Part shown: in pieces, positions 13,760 through 25,363 of the stretch | How positions within the stretch are numbered: position 1 is the first letter of the stretch | Layout of the letters: every line of letters begins with the position of its first letter | From: Archegozetes longisetosus | Taxonomy: Eukaryota > Arthropoda > Arachnida > Sarcoptiformes > Trhypochthoniidae | NCBI GenBank assembly: GCA_018873245.2 | Contig: JAEMBT020000008.1 | Span: 5,450,001 to 5,514,000, forward strand | Direction of reading: 5' to 3' | DNA length: 64,000 bases | Program-made: the position numbers and the translations under genes | Notes under the pieces: generated by a model | Told to the model about the DNA's origin: nothing | The model's database searches: none | The model's input: only the letters and a program-made list of their open reading frames with translations

Positions 13760-15424
13760 TTGTTTTTCATCAGTTAGTAAAACATTTCAATTATTTAGTT
13801 TTTGTCATGAATAGATTGTACAGAGATATGTACAATAAGTAGAATTTTGTTTATCAAATTATGTATATTTTGAAAAAGGCACAATTTATGAGTCCATTAA
13901 ATACTCAGGAGAGGGAAAACTTTTAGTTTTATTTATTCACTTAATGTTTTTTTTTTGAAATACTTACGGATTTGATGTGAGATTTCGTTCTCGAAATTTT
14001 AGACTTTTAGATATGAAGCAACTGTGACCCAAATCAAACCAAGTACTCAAATAGCTCAAAACTATGTTCAAATCTTTTATAGAACAAACCTTGAAGTAAA
14101 AGTTTTTCAATAGGCTCAGTAACTTTTAATCTTGTAATTTGTATTTGTAAACATATTTTACTTTTAAGCAGACACTTTAGACCGAAAATTGATTTTCAGA
14201 AATTTTAAACAATCGCATCATACATGAAGTTCAAATTTTAATGTGTACTCGTTTTAATTCAAGTATTTTTATACACTTTGTAACATAAAGTCGAATAAAA
14301 TTGAAATTAATTAATGGTCAAAATTCTGAAATTGGCGTCGGTTGAAAAACTTGAATAGTTAATATTGAAATACTGAAACAATTGATTGTTTTAAAGCATA
14401 CGACACATTGTTGAAGACATGGGCAGCAACAATATTAAATAGTGCCAGATGTAGAATGTGGAGACCAAATATTATCGGTTTTTTATATCTTTAGCTCTTT
14501 GCTCGGGGCCTTGCCTTTCAGTTAAGTGCCCACAAAAGTTCGGCTGTCACAATACAAAACGATACTGGTGTCACAAATAGGATCTATCGCTGAGAAGCCA
14601 GTAACTATCATTGGAGAGCCAAAAGTCTGAATAAATGATGTTCTTTTAACAATGTTTCTTTCAATGTCCTTCACCTTATTTGATAGCTTCGTGTCATTCA
14701 TTCTTAAGGGCCTCGTGCCCAATCAAAGTACAATTATTGAGCGTTTTTCCACATTAATCTCTAATTCTTCCTGTTTATAGATCACTTCTTGTGACCCAAA
14801 AAGTTAATCCCAGAAAATAATGTTTGATTTCAGATTTTTAGCAACTGATTGCTTTTTAAAAAGCTTTGAGAAATTCTAATCATTTGTAGAGAAGCTCTGC
14901 TTGACTTTAAAACAGCAAAACACTCTTTGAATAAATAAAAAAGTGCTTTGTTTCATATCTCGTTTCCGTCAAATTTTTCGTCATATCATTAAATATTACT
15001 TCCTTTACAAAGATCTTCACGTGATTGAAGTAATCGTTGTTGAAATATTGCATAAAATTTGGGTCTCGTTCTTTTATTTCAAGACATCACACTCTGAACC
15101 TGATGTAGTGACATAAAGCCAAAATTATGATTGAAAGTTTTTTCGAATTAGTATCCGATTTGCCGCCATTCTGTTGATTGTGAAATGTTTGTACATTTTT
15201 CTAAACAAGGCTCCGATGAATCAAAATCATAATTGATATGATTCGGTGACAATTAACAATTACAATAATGAGCTCGTGAAATGCATTCATCTTTTTAGAA
15301 GCTATGAATATAGCTATAATAGCGATGGTGTATCTGCCGAATAAGGCTATGAACGAGAAATCTCTGATTTGCAAAGATCATTCAAGCACTTAGATTGAAG
15401 CACAAAGTGTTATAATAAGAGAAT
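13760..15424. other. Non-coding spacer
   Basis: I see no supported gene. A minus-strand open stretch near 14,522-14,700 is slightly less AT-rich, but it has no recognisable domain and no splice context I trust. Confidence 0.5.
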
Positions 15425-15425
15425 C

Positions 15426-15666
15426 ACTGGGGTGTAGTGGCATAAGGATTCAACTCTGGTGGGGAAGTCTCAGGTTCGAATCCCAGTGGAATCCCAGTGT
15501 CGCCATACTTTGTTTGACTGGATCGGTTGGCAACCATCTATTGTAGCAATTGAGCTGCTGGCTCTGAGGCCCATGCACGAGTGCATGTCACTGTGAAAAA
15601 GTGAAATGTTGATAGCGGGATATAAATAAAGCATATAGACTGTTATAGACTGTTATAGACTGTTAT
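15426..15666 (+). mobile_element. tRNA-derived SINE with a 10-bp repeat tail
   Basis: The head has an RNA polymerase III A box, TGGCATAAGGA at 15,438 (10 of 11 consensus positions), and a perfect B box, GGTTCGAATCC at 15,473. The sequence between them cannot form a normal cloverleaf and there is no clean acceptor stem, so it is not a working tRNA gene. A tRNA-unrelated body of about 150 bp follows, ending in three copies of ATAGACTGTT at 15,635-15,664. A head, body and short-repeat tail is the classical SINE plan. The target duplication is unclear; TGTTATAA flanks both sides but overlaps the tail. Confidence 0.65.
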
Positions 15667-16879
15667 AACAAATATGATACTGTGAACATCAATTGAAATA
15701 ATGTAGACTTCCTCGCAGAAACCCAGAAAAAGTGTCAAGCTTTTCTATTAATATGTATTAATGTTCACTTCAAAAGTAAATCAATGCTTGTAAATTTAAG
15801 CAATAATTGCAAAACAAAGGCTACTTCATAATTTTTTGAGAAATTGACAAAATCTGATGGTTTAGGTAAAGTTTCACTATTAGACTATGTTTGAGTAAAG
15901 TTTATTAGTCAGAAGATTAGTCAAACTTTTTATTAATTAAGGCAAAGAATCATTGATTTGATGAGTAGTTTCAAAATAGACTTTTAAGCAGACACACAGT
16001 TGACTCCCGTTATAGATATGTTTTGTAAAAAATACATTTTGCTCATTATTTTGAAAGACTTTTAAAATAACAAATGATTGGTTCAAATTTAACAGAAAAA
16101 ATTGAAGCTCATTGAATTCTAACTCATTGAGTCACATTTCAAATTAGAGACTCTGTCAATTTTCACTAAGAAAGGAAAAGCTTTTTTCAGCTCTGATTTT
16201 AGGTTCAAGTTTAATGAGTTGGACAAAAAATTGACAGCAATCACATTGGCCTAAATGTGAGGCAGACTTCAGTCTCTGGTATCGCAAAACAAGTAATGCT
16301 TTGGATTTTGACGTTAGCTTTGATTCTAATATTTGAAGTATAGCTCAGTAACTAAAATAGTAAAACCAGTTATTGGTTTACTTTCAATCAAAATTGCAAT
16401 TTTCTCAGTTGTGCAACAATTATATTAATTTGCTTTTGAATCTTCAATATACCGGTAGTTTCTATTCTAATACCTCAAATGCAATAATACTTATGAAAAA
16501 ATTTGTTAAAAAGTGGCTTGAGAATAGCTTTAATCAGTACATTCAAATTTATTATAAATATCATCGACTTGAAGGTGAAAGCAAATGTGTTTCTTGTGTC
16601 AAATGTCTGAAATTAGTTGACTGGCATCAAGTCAGGTGACAATACTTTTGATGCAATCTTAAGCTCGTCGTACCACAATGGGACCACATTCTGCCACATC
16701 ATTGCAATGTTGGACGTCAAGTGCGATATAAGAATAAGTTTTGTCCGAACACTTCATAATTATCTGCTATAAAAGCAAATTCAAATCAAATTTCAATAGT
16801 GATCAATAGTTTGAGTACCAATTCATCTGCATTCATGTTGAAAATTGCAATACAAAGCATGAGACTGTGGCATTGCTGT

Positions 16880-18030
16880 CAATTGATTGTCCCATTTCAA
16901 CGAAATGATGGCTGAAGATGGAAAAGCATTAGTTGTCTGATTTGCACTCACTATTGTATTCTTTAATATATTAACTAATTTAATGGTCGCGATATCATAA
17001 TCGCTCCGAACTTGAAAGTTAAGTTAGAAAAGTAAAAAAGACTTACTCTAATGGCAATACAGTTATCTTTTGCTGTTTGCAGGACTATGATTCACATAAT
17101 ATTTGAGATGATTTTTTCTAAATCAAATGATTTTTTTATCAAAAATCACATAATTGATTAGTAATAAATGACGGGCAATTGTAAAGCATGGTTAACTATC
17201 AGTTCAGAATATTCTATGAATCGTTCACAAATACAGTCTTAAAGCTTATGTTGAACTTTGAAACTCATTTAAACGAGGTCTGCCTTAATAAAAAGTTGAA
17301 GTACTTGAAGGGCATACTTTGAGTATACAAGGTGCGCAATAAGTCACGCAAATTTTTAAATGTTTATTACAAAAAAAACTATAAGTGATAGGAAAATTAT
17401 ACAAAATGGTAAATGTTCATACATAAATAGGGTTTATGAAATAGGTTTTCGAAGTGTCCTCCATCAATGGCAACCACGTGACGTAACCTAACCAAAAAGT
17501 TGTCAATTACGCGTTGTCTTATCTCATTAGAAATCGATTCGATGACTGATTGAATGTTGTTTTTGATCTATCCCATCGCACAGAACAGGGGACATCTTCA
17601 AACTCTTGTCGGGACATTTTGGGGAAAGAAAAATCGCACTGAACTCCAATAAGTACATTGGAGGAGGAATAGAATGGCCACCATACTCACCTGATCTGAA
17701 CACGTGTGATTACTTTCTTTGGGGTTATGTCAAGGATCGAGTGTACCAAAACAGACCTACGACTTTGGACAAACTCAAAAACAACATTCAATCAGACATC
17801 GAATCGATTTCTAATGAGATAAGACAATGCGTAATTGGCAACTTTTTGGTTAGGTTACGTCACGTGGTTGCCATTGATGGAGGACACTTCGAAAACCTAT
17901 TTCATAAACCCTATTTATGTACGAAAATTTATACAAAATGGTAATTTTACTATCACTTATAGTTTTTTTGTAATAAACATTTAAAAATTTGCTGGACTTG
18001 TTGCGCACCTTGTACTTTCCTCATACTACT
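16880..18030 (+). repeat. Dispersed repeat, copy 1 (interrupted by a mariner derivative)
   Basis: Several blocks match 58,463-59,595 in order. Examples are GTTGTCT.ATTTGCACTCAC, TGGTCGCGATATCATAA, ACAGTTATCTTTTG and CGTTCACAAATACAGTCTTA. The two copies differ by substitutions and by independent insertions: the mariner derivative here, and a 223-bp MITE plus about 385 bp of other sequence in the second copy. The right border, around TTTGAAAATTTCAAA and AATCCCT, also matches 56,705-56,757. No coding capacity is evident, and its class is unknown to me. Confidence 0.6.
17328..18012 (+). mobile_element. Fold-back derivative of a mariner-type transposon
   Basis: A 685-bp element flanked by TA on both sides. 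It begins CAAGGTGCGCAATAAGTCAC and ends with the near complement. The first 239 bases are the inverted copy of the last 238, so the normal 5' part has been replaced by an inverted copy of the 3' end. The unique centre and right arm still code the transposase C-terminus: GGIEWPPYSPDLNTCDYF followed by LWGYVKDRVYQNRP, the third catalytic D region of Tc1/mariner enzymes. The rest of the transposase is missing, so it cannot move by itself. Confidence 0.8.
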
Positions 18031-18564
18031 GAATAACTAATTTTGAAAATTTCAAATAATCCCTATGGAGAGTAAGAAGTTGTTGCATTTCAGATTCATT
18101 GCAGACTACATCTAGTGCATTGTAGGGAATCAAATATTTTCTTAATATCGAATAACTGTTCAGACAAAATAAATTAGACTCGAGAGTAGTTTGTGTTTTC
18201 TAATTTGCGCAAATGTTTTCTTTAAAGTTTTTCAATCTCTAAATGACTTTTAGTAAGTAATCCAACACACAACTCAATCCGTCATTAGGTCTTAGAATTG
18301 AATGCAATCTGTTTATCAAATCTAATTTCATTTTACACTTATTTTTTCAGAAAAATTTATTTTTGCCTTATTATAGTTCAGTTTTAGCACTAAAGCTCAT
18401 TTAACAAAAATGTGCATTCGTTAACAATCCATCAGAACAAACATATATAAGAAATTAAGTCAAGTTTATATCATATTTATGCCAAAAAACAGATTTATTT
18501 ACTGAATAGTCTCCGAAATGTCGCTCTGATCTAGAATTTTAAATTAAAATATGATAGAAATAAA

Positions 18565-19167
18565 GGGTGAATCCGGGCTAATGGGTCTAAAGGGGTTCCC
18601 GACGCCTCACTCAGAAGTGTGATATATCGTTGGATTCAGTTCGTCAAGCTGAACATTTTGATACTACACTTGACCACTTTTGACCCGAACCTGACCACTT
18701 CTGGACAACTCCCGACGGGAGTGGCCGACCCCGCTAAGTGATATATCATTGAACTCAGGACATCGAACTGAGCATTTTGATACCTCACTTGGTCAATTAT
18801 CTCAAGTAGTTCTAGAGATATTCATCATTGTTTGGTTTAGTACCTCGTAATGGACAAACCTGGATTCTCGAGTCGTAACCTAAACAAGCCTGATATAAAC
18901 TAAGGGAGAATAAGTTAGGTCGCGAAGCAACCTAACCTATTATACCCTAGTTTAAATCAGGTTTGGCTTGGGTTACAACTTGGTAAAGCCAGGTTTACCC
19001 ATTTTCGAGGGGGTTAGGTCTCGGTTGCCAGAAGTGGTCAGGTTCGGGTTGGAAGTAGTCAAGTGTGGTATCAAAATGTTCAGCTCGACGAACTGAATCC
19101 AATGGTGTATCACACTTGGAGGTAGGGGGTCGGGAACCCCCTTAGACCCATTAGCCCGGATTTACCC
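18565..19167. mobile_element. Hairpin-like non-autonomous DNA transposon with 8-bp target duplication
   Basis: A 603-bp element flanked by perfect GAAATAAA duplications at 18,557-18,564 and 19,168-19,175. The termini are GGGTGAATCCGGGCTAATGG and the complement of GGGTAAATCCGGGCTAATGG. The inverted repeat runs about 140 bp and then continues weakly to the centre, so the whole element folds on itself. It is GC-richer than its surroundings and has no open frame. Eight-base duplications fit hAT, Mutator or Merlin-type transposases; the GGG ends and long arms argue against ordinary hAT. Confidence 0.8.
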
Positions 19168-19793
19168 GAAATAAAAATATATATAAGGCTCAACTAAAGC
19201 CTTTTCAATCCTTACAATACTTGTATATAAAATTTGATCAAACAGAATATTCTGCTTCATATTTACATGTGAAGCTTTGACTGCAAGAAGAGCCTCTTCT
19301 CTACTTTCAAATATGAAAAGGACTTCTAAATAATGATAAACCCAAACCAAAACTTGATATTCAGTATTAAGTTTTAGTCATTTAGCTTCAGTGACTAATC
19401 GAGCGATTTTAATCTGAGCCTTACTTTTGTGGCTAAAAGATCATAACGTATACGTCAAGACATATATTCGCATAAGTTTCGATTCAGTTAATTTTTGAAC
19501 TTTTAATTAATGGTAAATAATACAGAGACAAGACTTTAGTAAGTCTTATCGCTAAATGTTTTAGTTGTATAAAAACAAAAATTATGTAACTTATGAATGA
19601 TTTACATACTATACAAATGATTATTAGTACAAACTTTCATTCATATTAAACTTTACTGAAATCAAGCTAAATGTTCGATAAAGATATCAAAAGTTGGATT
19701 AGTTCTAAACCCTGAATAGTCTAATCTCCCTTTCAATTTAAAAGTAATCTTCAATACTTCTTATACTAATAATCTTAAACTTAAGATGCAGGT
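19168..19793. other. Non-coding spacer
   Basis: AT-rich; I see no gene or repeat apart from the target duplication at its left edge. Confidence 0.5.
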
Positions 19794-19870
19794 TCTCGCA
19801 GACGAAGCCTTAGAGAGACATTCGATAGCTTTTCATCCAAGATATTTTTCAGACTCACTTATTTTACGAA
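19794..19870 (+). pseudogene. Captured 77-bp piece of glutamate synthase
   Basis: Identical over 77 bp to 61,376-61,452 inside the glutamate synthase pseudogene. It codes LADEALERHSIAFHPRYFSD and a few more residues in that frame. Homology stops abruptly on both sides. It lies at the left edge of the first satellite-like repeat block. Sequence identity to the pseudogene means a recent copying event, not common ancestry of two genes. Confidence 0.9.
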
Positions 19871-19879
19871 CTTTGTCGC

Positions 19880-21340
19880 GCGTATTTGCGTGTTCTGATG
19901 TGTTGTAACTAAACAAGTTAGTGACAACGATGCAGTGTGACGGAGTAGAAAGTATATCAGTTGAGGCACTGAAGGTACCGAGTGTCGATACTGATTTGCA
20001 GTCTGTTCCTTCAGTACTTGCAAGTTGCAGATGAGTAAATGGTCTGAGTGCGATGAACGGAGGTCTGTAGCTAGAGTCTTTAGGATTTGTGGAAAAAATA
20101 ATGTCTAAAACATGTAGGTATCGTGTGTTCTGTCTTGGTGTTAATGAGAATGTGGTGCAGAGCCTGAGGGAATGAAAGCATATTAAGTAGTAGTACATAG
20201 GTGTCGTGTGTGAAGTCTAATATTTGATTTGTCCTTTCCATACAGATAGACATTCAAACCGAAGAAATTGAATGACGCCGGAGTGAAAGTGAACTACTGG
20301 CAGTGGCAAAAGTTAAGCTGATTGGAATACATGTATGGCGTGTTTTGAATAGTTAGAAATTAAATAAAGTTTATTGGAGCGGTACGGTCTGAGAGAGTTG
20401 AAAGTATATGCGATTTGTTTTCTCTATACTGAAGGAAGCTCATTGAAGAGATAGAGCTGTAGCGGGAGTAGGGGCCTCTAGCTGAGTGAAGTCCGAGAGA
20501 GCAAAATGAATAATTGGGTGTGGTGCAAGCCTGAGGGAGCAAAGACCATTTCAGATAGTAAAACATAGGCGCCGTGTGTGAGGTCTAATATTCGGCTTAT
20601 GGTAGCGGTGAAATTAAAGTAGATTGAAATAGTCTGTTAGAGCGGTGTGGTCTGAGAGTGTGAAAAGTATATCAGTTAAAGAACTTGAGGCACAGAGTAG
20701 CAATACTGAATCCAATCCGTTCTCTTTGTACTTTTAAATTTAATGTAAGTAAAGGGTCTGAGTGCGATGGAGGCCTGTGGCTAAGGACGGACTAAGAGTG
20801 GAGAAGCAAGTATATGTTGCATGTTCTGATGTGTTGGAGCTGAAGACTGTGGGAGTGAAAGGAGAGACTATAGATGTGGCGCAAGCCTGAGGGAGTGGAA
20901 ACCATTTCAGTTAGTAACACATAGGCGCCATGTGCGAAGTCTGATTTGGGATCCGTTCCCTCGACACTGAGGGAAGCTCAATGAGTGATGGCGGGAGTAG
21001 AGGCCTCTAACTGAGTCAAAGGAAGATTGTGGTTGTGGTGCAAGCCTGAGGGAATGGATACCATTTCAGATAGTAACACATTGCCGCCATGTGCGAAGCC
21101 TGATTTTCGATCTGTTTCCTCGATATTGGAGAAATAAGAGTAGAGGCCTCAGGCAAGCAGAAGTCAACAGATTGAGATGACTGTTGGGAGAATCATCAGA
21201 ACTGGTGTCAATCAGGAGAGCAAGGTTGGCCTTCTCAACTTTTGCAACTTGAACATAAAAAGTTTGAGAGAATTAAAGTGTGGACTGGAGAGTGGTAGTA
21301 GATTCCCAAACTTGGAAGGCTTTAGAATTAGAGGACAAGT
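19880..21340 (+). repeat. Satellite-like repeat block 1
   Basis: Degenerate tandem units of very roughly 165 bp, less AT-rich than the surroundings. Recurring landmarks are GTGCAAGCCTGAGGGA, CCATTTCAGATAGTAACACA, TAGGCGCCATGTG and GTAGAGGCCTC. Landmark positions include 20,156, 20,522, 20,880 and 21,035. It ends in a non-tandem segment, GGACAAGTGCAAAAGTTGAG then AGGTCAGCGTGGAAGGTC, that runs straight into RCC1-kinase copy A. The short open frames it contains come from the repeat and look non-coding. Confidence 0.75.
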
Positions 21341-21512
21341 GCAAAAGTTGAGTAGGTCAGCGTGGAAGGTCGAATGAAAGGTTGATTCGTTGGAGATCTT
21401 TCAAAATAAACACAGCCAGCAACTCTGACGTTAGACACAGAGATAAGATAATTTTCTTTGCTTGCGATAAAAATTTTCGTTTCCATGAGACAAAATTTTG
21501 TGCAATCGCAAA

Positions 21513-22066
21513 ATGGACGAAATCCACAAAAATGAAATTTTCAAACAGTTGAAATTGAATCAAGATTTCGTCAAAAAATCAAACTTTTTCATGTTTTGGA
21601 AGATTATTTGAATAAAATCAATTTAATCATTGTCACAAATGACGACGAAACTTATGTTTTCGGTCGCAATTATTACGGAGTTTTAGGTTTTGGTCATCGG
21701 AATGAAGTAAAAAAGTTGACTTTAAACGAAAACTTGAGCAACAAACAAATCGTTGATTTCAAGAATGATTTTTCTCATGCAATTGCGCGCACTATTAACG
21801 GAAAAGTTTATTGCTGGGGTTCGAACTATCACGGAGTGTTAGGGAATGGAAGAAATGATCGCGAGACATCTAAACACGAATTGAATCAATATTTGAGTGA
21901 TGAAAATATTATCGACATTTGTTGTGGTGAACATCATTCACTTGTGTTGACAATTGACGGTCAAGTTTATGCGTGCGGTTAGAATTATTTTGGACAGATT
22001 GGAAATGGAAATTATGATAATGTGTCGATTCCACATAATGTGAATGAATTTAGTGAAGAGAAAGAT
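21513..22066 (+). pseudogene. RCC1-kinase copy A: truncated RCC1 part
   Basis: Starts with the family's MDEI...NEIFKQLKLNQDFV N-terminus, then has a small deletion that shifts the frame near residue 25. The RCC1 repeats resume at 21,596 (NGKVYCWGSNYHGVLGNG, then CCGEHHSLVLTIDGQVYACG). A TGG to TAG change at the next Trp stops the frame at about 21,980. Homology to the intact copy ends at 22,066, where satellite-like block 2 begins; the kinase part is absent. Not functional as it stands. Confidence 0.85.
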
Positions 22067-22670
22067 TGGGTGTGGTGCAAACCTGAGGGAATGAAGAACA
22101 TTTCAGATAGTAGCACATTGGCGCCGTTTGTGAAGCCTGATATGCGATTCGTTACCTCTATACTGACTGGAGTGCGGAGTGAAGAAGTGAATGATGGCGG
22201 GAGAGACTGTGGGTGTGGTGCTGAGCCTGAAAGAACGGAGACTATTTCAGATAGTAACATATAGGCGCCATGTGTGAAGCTTGATATGCGATCCGTTCCC
22301 TCGACACTGAAGGAAGCTCAATGAGTGATGGCGAGAGTAGAGGCCTCTAGCTGAGTCAAAGGAAGATTGTGGATGTGGTGCAAGCCTGAGGGAATGGATA
22401 CCGTTTCAGATAGTAACACATTGCCGCCATGTACGAAGCCTGATTTGCGATCTGTTTCCTCGATATTGGCGAAAGTGAGAGTAGAGGCCTCAGGTAGGTA
22501 GAAGTCAACAGATTGAGATTGTCTGTTGAGGGAATGATCAGAACTGGTTCAATCAGGAGAGTAAAGTTGGCCTTCTCAACTTTTGTAACTTGAACATGAA
22601 AAGTTGGAGAGAAAGTGAATGTACAGTGTAGATTGGAGAGTGGGAGTAGATTCCCAAACTTGGAGGACAA
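22067..22670 (+). repeat. Satellite-like repeat block 2
   Basis: Same units as block 1 (landmarks GTGCAAACCTGAGGGAATG, ATTTCAGATAGTAGCACA, TAGGCGCCATGTG). It ends in the same flanking segment, which runs into the start of the intact RCC1-kinase gene. The left junction cuts into copy A. Confidence 0.75.
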
Positions 22671-22844
22671 GTGCAAAAGTTGAGAAGGTCATTCTGGAGA
22701 GTCGAATGAAAGGTTGGTTCAACAGCGATCCTTCGAAATAGACATAGTCAGCAACTCTGACGTTAGACACGGAGATAAGATAATTTTCTTTGCTTGCGAT
22801 AAAAATTTTCGTTTCCATGAGACAAAATTTTGTGCAATCGCAAA

Positions 22845-25115
22845 ATGGACGAAATCGACAAATATGAAATTTTCAAACAGTTGAAATTGAATCAAGATTT
22901 CGTCAAAAAAATCCAAATTTTTCATGTTTTTGAAGATTATTCGAGAAAAATCAATTTGATAATTGTCACAAATAACGACGAAACTCATGTTTTTGGTGGT
23001 AACAGTTATGGAGTTTTAGGTTTTGGTCATGCGAATGATGTAGAAAATTTGACTCGAAACGAAAACTTGAGCAACAAAAAAATCATTGATTTCAATGCAA
23101 GTCGGCGTCATAGAGTTGCGCGCACTATTGACGGAAAAGTTTATTGTTGGGGTTCGAATAATGACGGAGTGTTAGGGAATGGAAGAAATGATCACAAGAT
23201 ATCGAAACCAGAATTGAATCAATATTTGAGTGATAAAAATATTGTCGACATTAGTTGTGGTGGTGCGCATTCACTTGTTTTGACAATTGACGGTCAAGTT
23301 TATGCGTGGGGTTCGAATTTTTATGGACAGATTGGGATTGGAAATAATAAAGATTATGAAACTGTGTCGATACCATATCGTGTGAATGAATTCAATGGAG
23401 AGAAAGTTGAAGCGATTGCATGTGGTTCGTTTCATTCAATGGTTTTAACAGAGAAGGGAAATGTTTTCAGTTGGGGTTCGAATGAATTTGGACAAATAGG
23501 TTTAAAAAAGTTGGAAGAAAATCACTCAAGAAATGCACCGAAACTTATCGAAATTGATGAAGCTTTTGAGAAAATAAGTTGTGGTTCGTTTCACAGTTTA
23601 TTGTTATCGCGTGACGGCGATATTTATGTGTTCGGTTGGAATAAATTCGGACAACTCGGAGATGAAACAATCAATAAGCAAAGTGAAACTCCGTTGAAAT
23701 TGAAGAGTGAAAACAAATTTATTGACATCACATCACATTGGTTCTATAGCATTTCAATTGTTTTATCAAAAAAAGAAATGATTTTCATTTGGGGTCAATG
23801 TGGGAAAAAAGTGATAAAAACTCCTAATGAGACGCAATTCAAGAGTTTCGATGAGGTTTTCGCTCATTTTGAACAAATCACACACAAAACCAAAGTTATC
23901 GCCAATAAACCAACTTGGACAAAATTGTTTGTAAATGATAAAAAGCCAATATTTACAATGACGAAACCTAAACAAGTACGAGAAAATAGTCCTTCGCCTC
24001 CGGTTCAGGCGCTAACAACATTAAATCCTCAGTTAAAACTTCATTCCTCACCACAAAATGCTGTGACTGACGAAACACGATATAAACAAGATTTCAAAGA
24101 ACTAGAAATGATTGGAAGCGGCAGTTTCGGCAAAGTTTTCAAAGTATTCAATTTATTGGATGAACAAAATTATGCGGTGAAAAAAGTTCTACTCGCCGGT
24201 AATGCACTTAAAATGACTAATACTTTTTTGATTATTTTAAAATACTTTTCAGAATTTACTGATGAGCTCAAAGAAAAAAGTTTAAGAGAATTGAAGTTAA
24301 TGGCAAAACTCCAAAGCGATCATGTCGTGCAGTATAAAAATTCGTGGATCGAAAATAGTGAAGTTCTCTACATTCAAATGGAATTATGTTTCAGTACTTT
24401 GAGTGAAATATTGATCAAAAAGAGAAATGAGTTTCAGAGAAATGAATTCGTGGTTATGTCTCGATTGGAGTATTACATATCCAGCGAATTATTAAAGGAA
24501 ACAGTCGAAGGTCTGAATTATTTGCATAAACAAATTCCTCCAATAATTCACAGAGATTTGAAACCGGCCAACATCTTAATCACTTATGGACTGAATGGAA
24601 AGTTTGTCAAGTTAGCGGACTTTGGTTTAGCTGTAGTTCACAAATTTGACGACCAAACTCACACTCAAGGTTTGGGAACTGTTAAATATGTTGCACCAGA
24701 AGTTCTTCAATCAAAGAATTATGACACAAAGGCAGACATATATAGTTTGGGTTCTATTACGCAAGAAGTATTTGATATCGATGTCAATTCGTGAGTATAT
24801 TATAGATAAAAATGATAAGAGAAATCAAGAATAATTGACTAAAACATATTTAAATTTCTTAGGTCTTCAGATAATTCAATAACTGATCAGTTATTGAAAG
24901 GAAAATATCTGAAAATTGATGAAATGGTATCAAAAATGATGATGCAAAAGAAAATCAAGAGACCCGACTGTGATCAAATATTGTTGGAAAAATGTTCGTG
25001 GACTTTGGATATTAATGAACTAGAATTTGATTTTTCTCAATTTTCATTAAATGAACAGTCAATAGAAGAAAATTTCCACAGGTTTTTCTTAAAAACAAAA
25101 CTTAGATTTAGATAA
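22845..25115 (+). CDS. RCC1-repeat / protein kinase fusion (intact copy B, 714 aa)
   Basis: Exons 22845-24198, 24253-24790 and 24863-25115. The first ATG follows CAATCGCAAA. Residues about 40-310 hold about five RCC1 blades (GKVYCWGSNNDGVLGNG, GQVYAWGSNFYGQIG, GNVFSWGSNEFGQIG, GDIYVFGWNKFGQLG). Next comes TPNETQFKSFDEVFAHF, as in the RCBTB linker, then a protein kinase instead of a BTB domain: Gly loop IGSGSFGKVF, AVKK lysine, YIQMELC, catalytic IIHRDLKPANIL, DFG in LADFGLAVV, and a VAPE motif. The YKNSWIE...YIQMELC pattern resembles eIF2-alpha (PEK) kinases. The kinase looks catalytically complete. The 54-bp intron 1 is divisible by three and open, so retention would still give a protein; the paralogue's 57-bp equivalent contains a stop, favouring splicing. 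A role as a signalling kinase with a propeller sensor is inference. Confidence 0.85.
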
Positions 25116-25189
25116 ATACCTAAAGTAAGTTATAGATAAAATACTGTTTCGCGTGACATATTTGTATAGCAGTACAATTGAGCTCTTGT

Positions 25190-25195
25190 AATAAA
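25190..25195 (+). terminator. Polyadenylation signal of RCC1-kinase copy B
   Basis: AATAAA 75 bases past the stop. The same 3' region, with related A-rich motifs, is conserved at copies E and F. Confidence 0.5.
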
Positions 25196-25363
25196 AACAT
25201 TTTCAATTTATCGATTAATTTAACCATTCAGTGGAACGCATGCATAGGTGGGGACCCCGTCCCCCCCAATCAACACCCCAATATTTTTTTAACGCTGATT
25301 CCGAATATGAAATCCAAATTTTTTTTATATCGAATACTTTTCTAAACATTCGACTTTAAATAT

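Noticed and set aside
14522-14722. Minus-strand frame with MNDTKLSNKVKDIERN
   Set aside because: Slightly better composition but no homologous motif and no convincing splice sites.
15438-15490. Functional tRNA gene
   Set aside because: A and B boxes are present, but no acceptor stem or anticodon arm forms; body and repeat tail show a SINE.
16373-16639. 88-codon plus-strand frame
   Set aside because: No recognisable motif and AT-rich random composition; cannot be supported.
20360-20566. Several minus-strand frames in the satellite-like blocks
   Set aside because: They recur because the repeat recurs; no start, splice or domain evidence.
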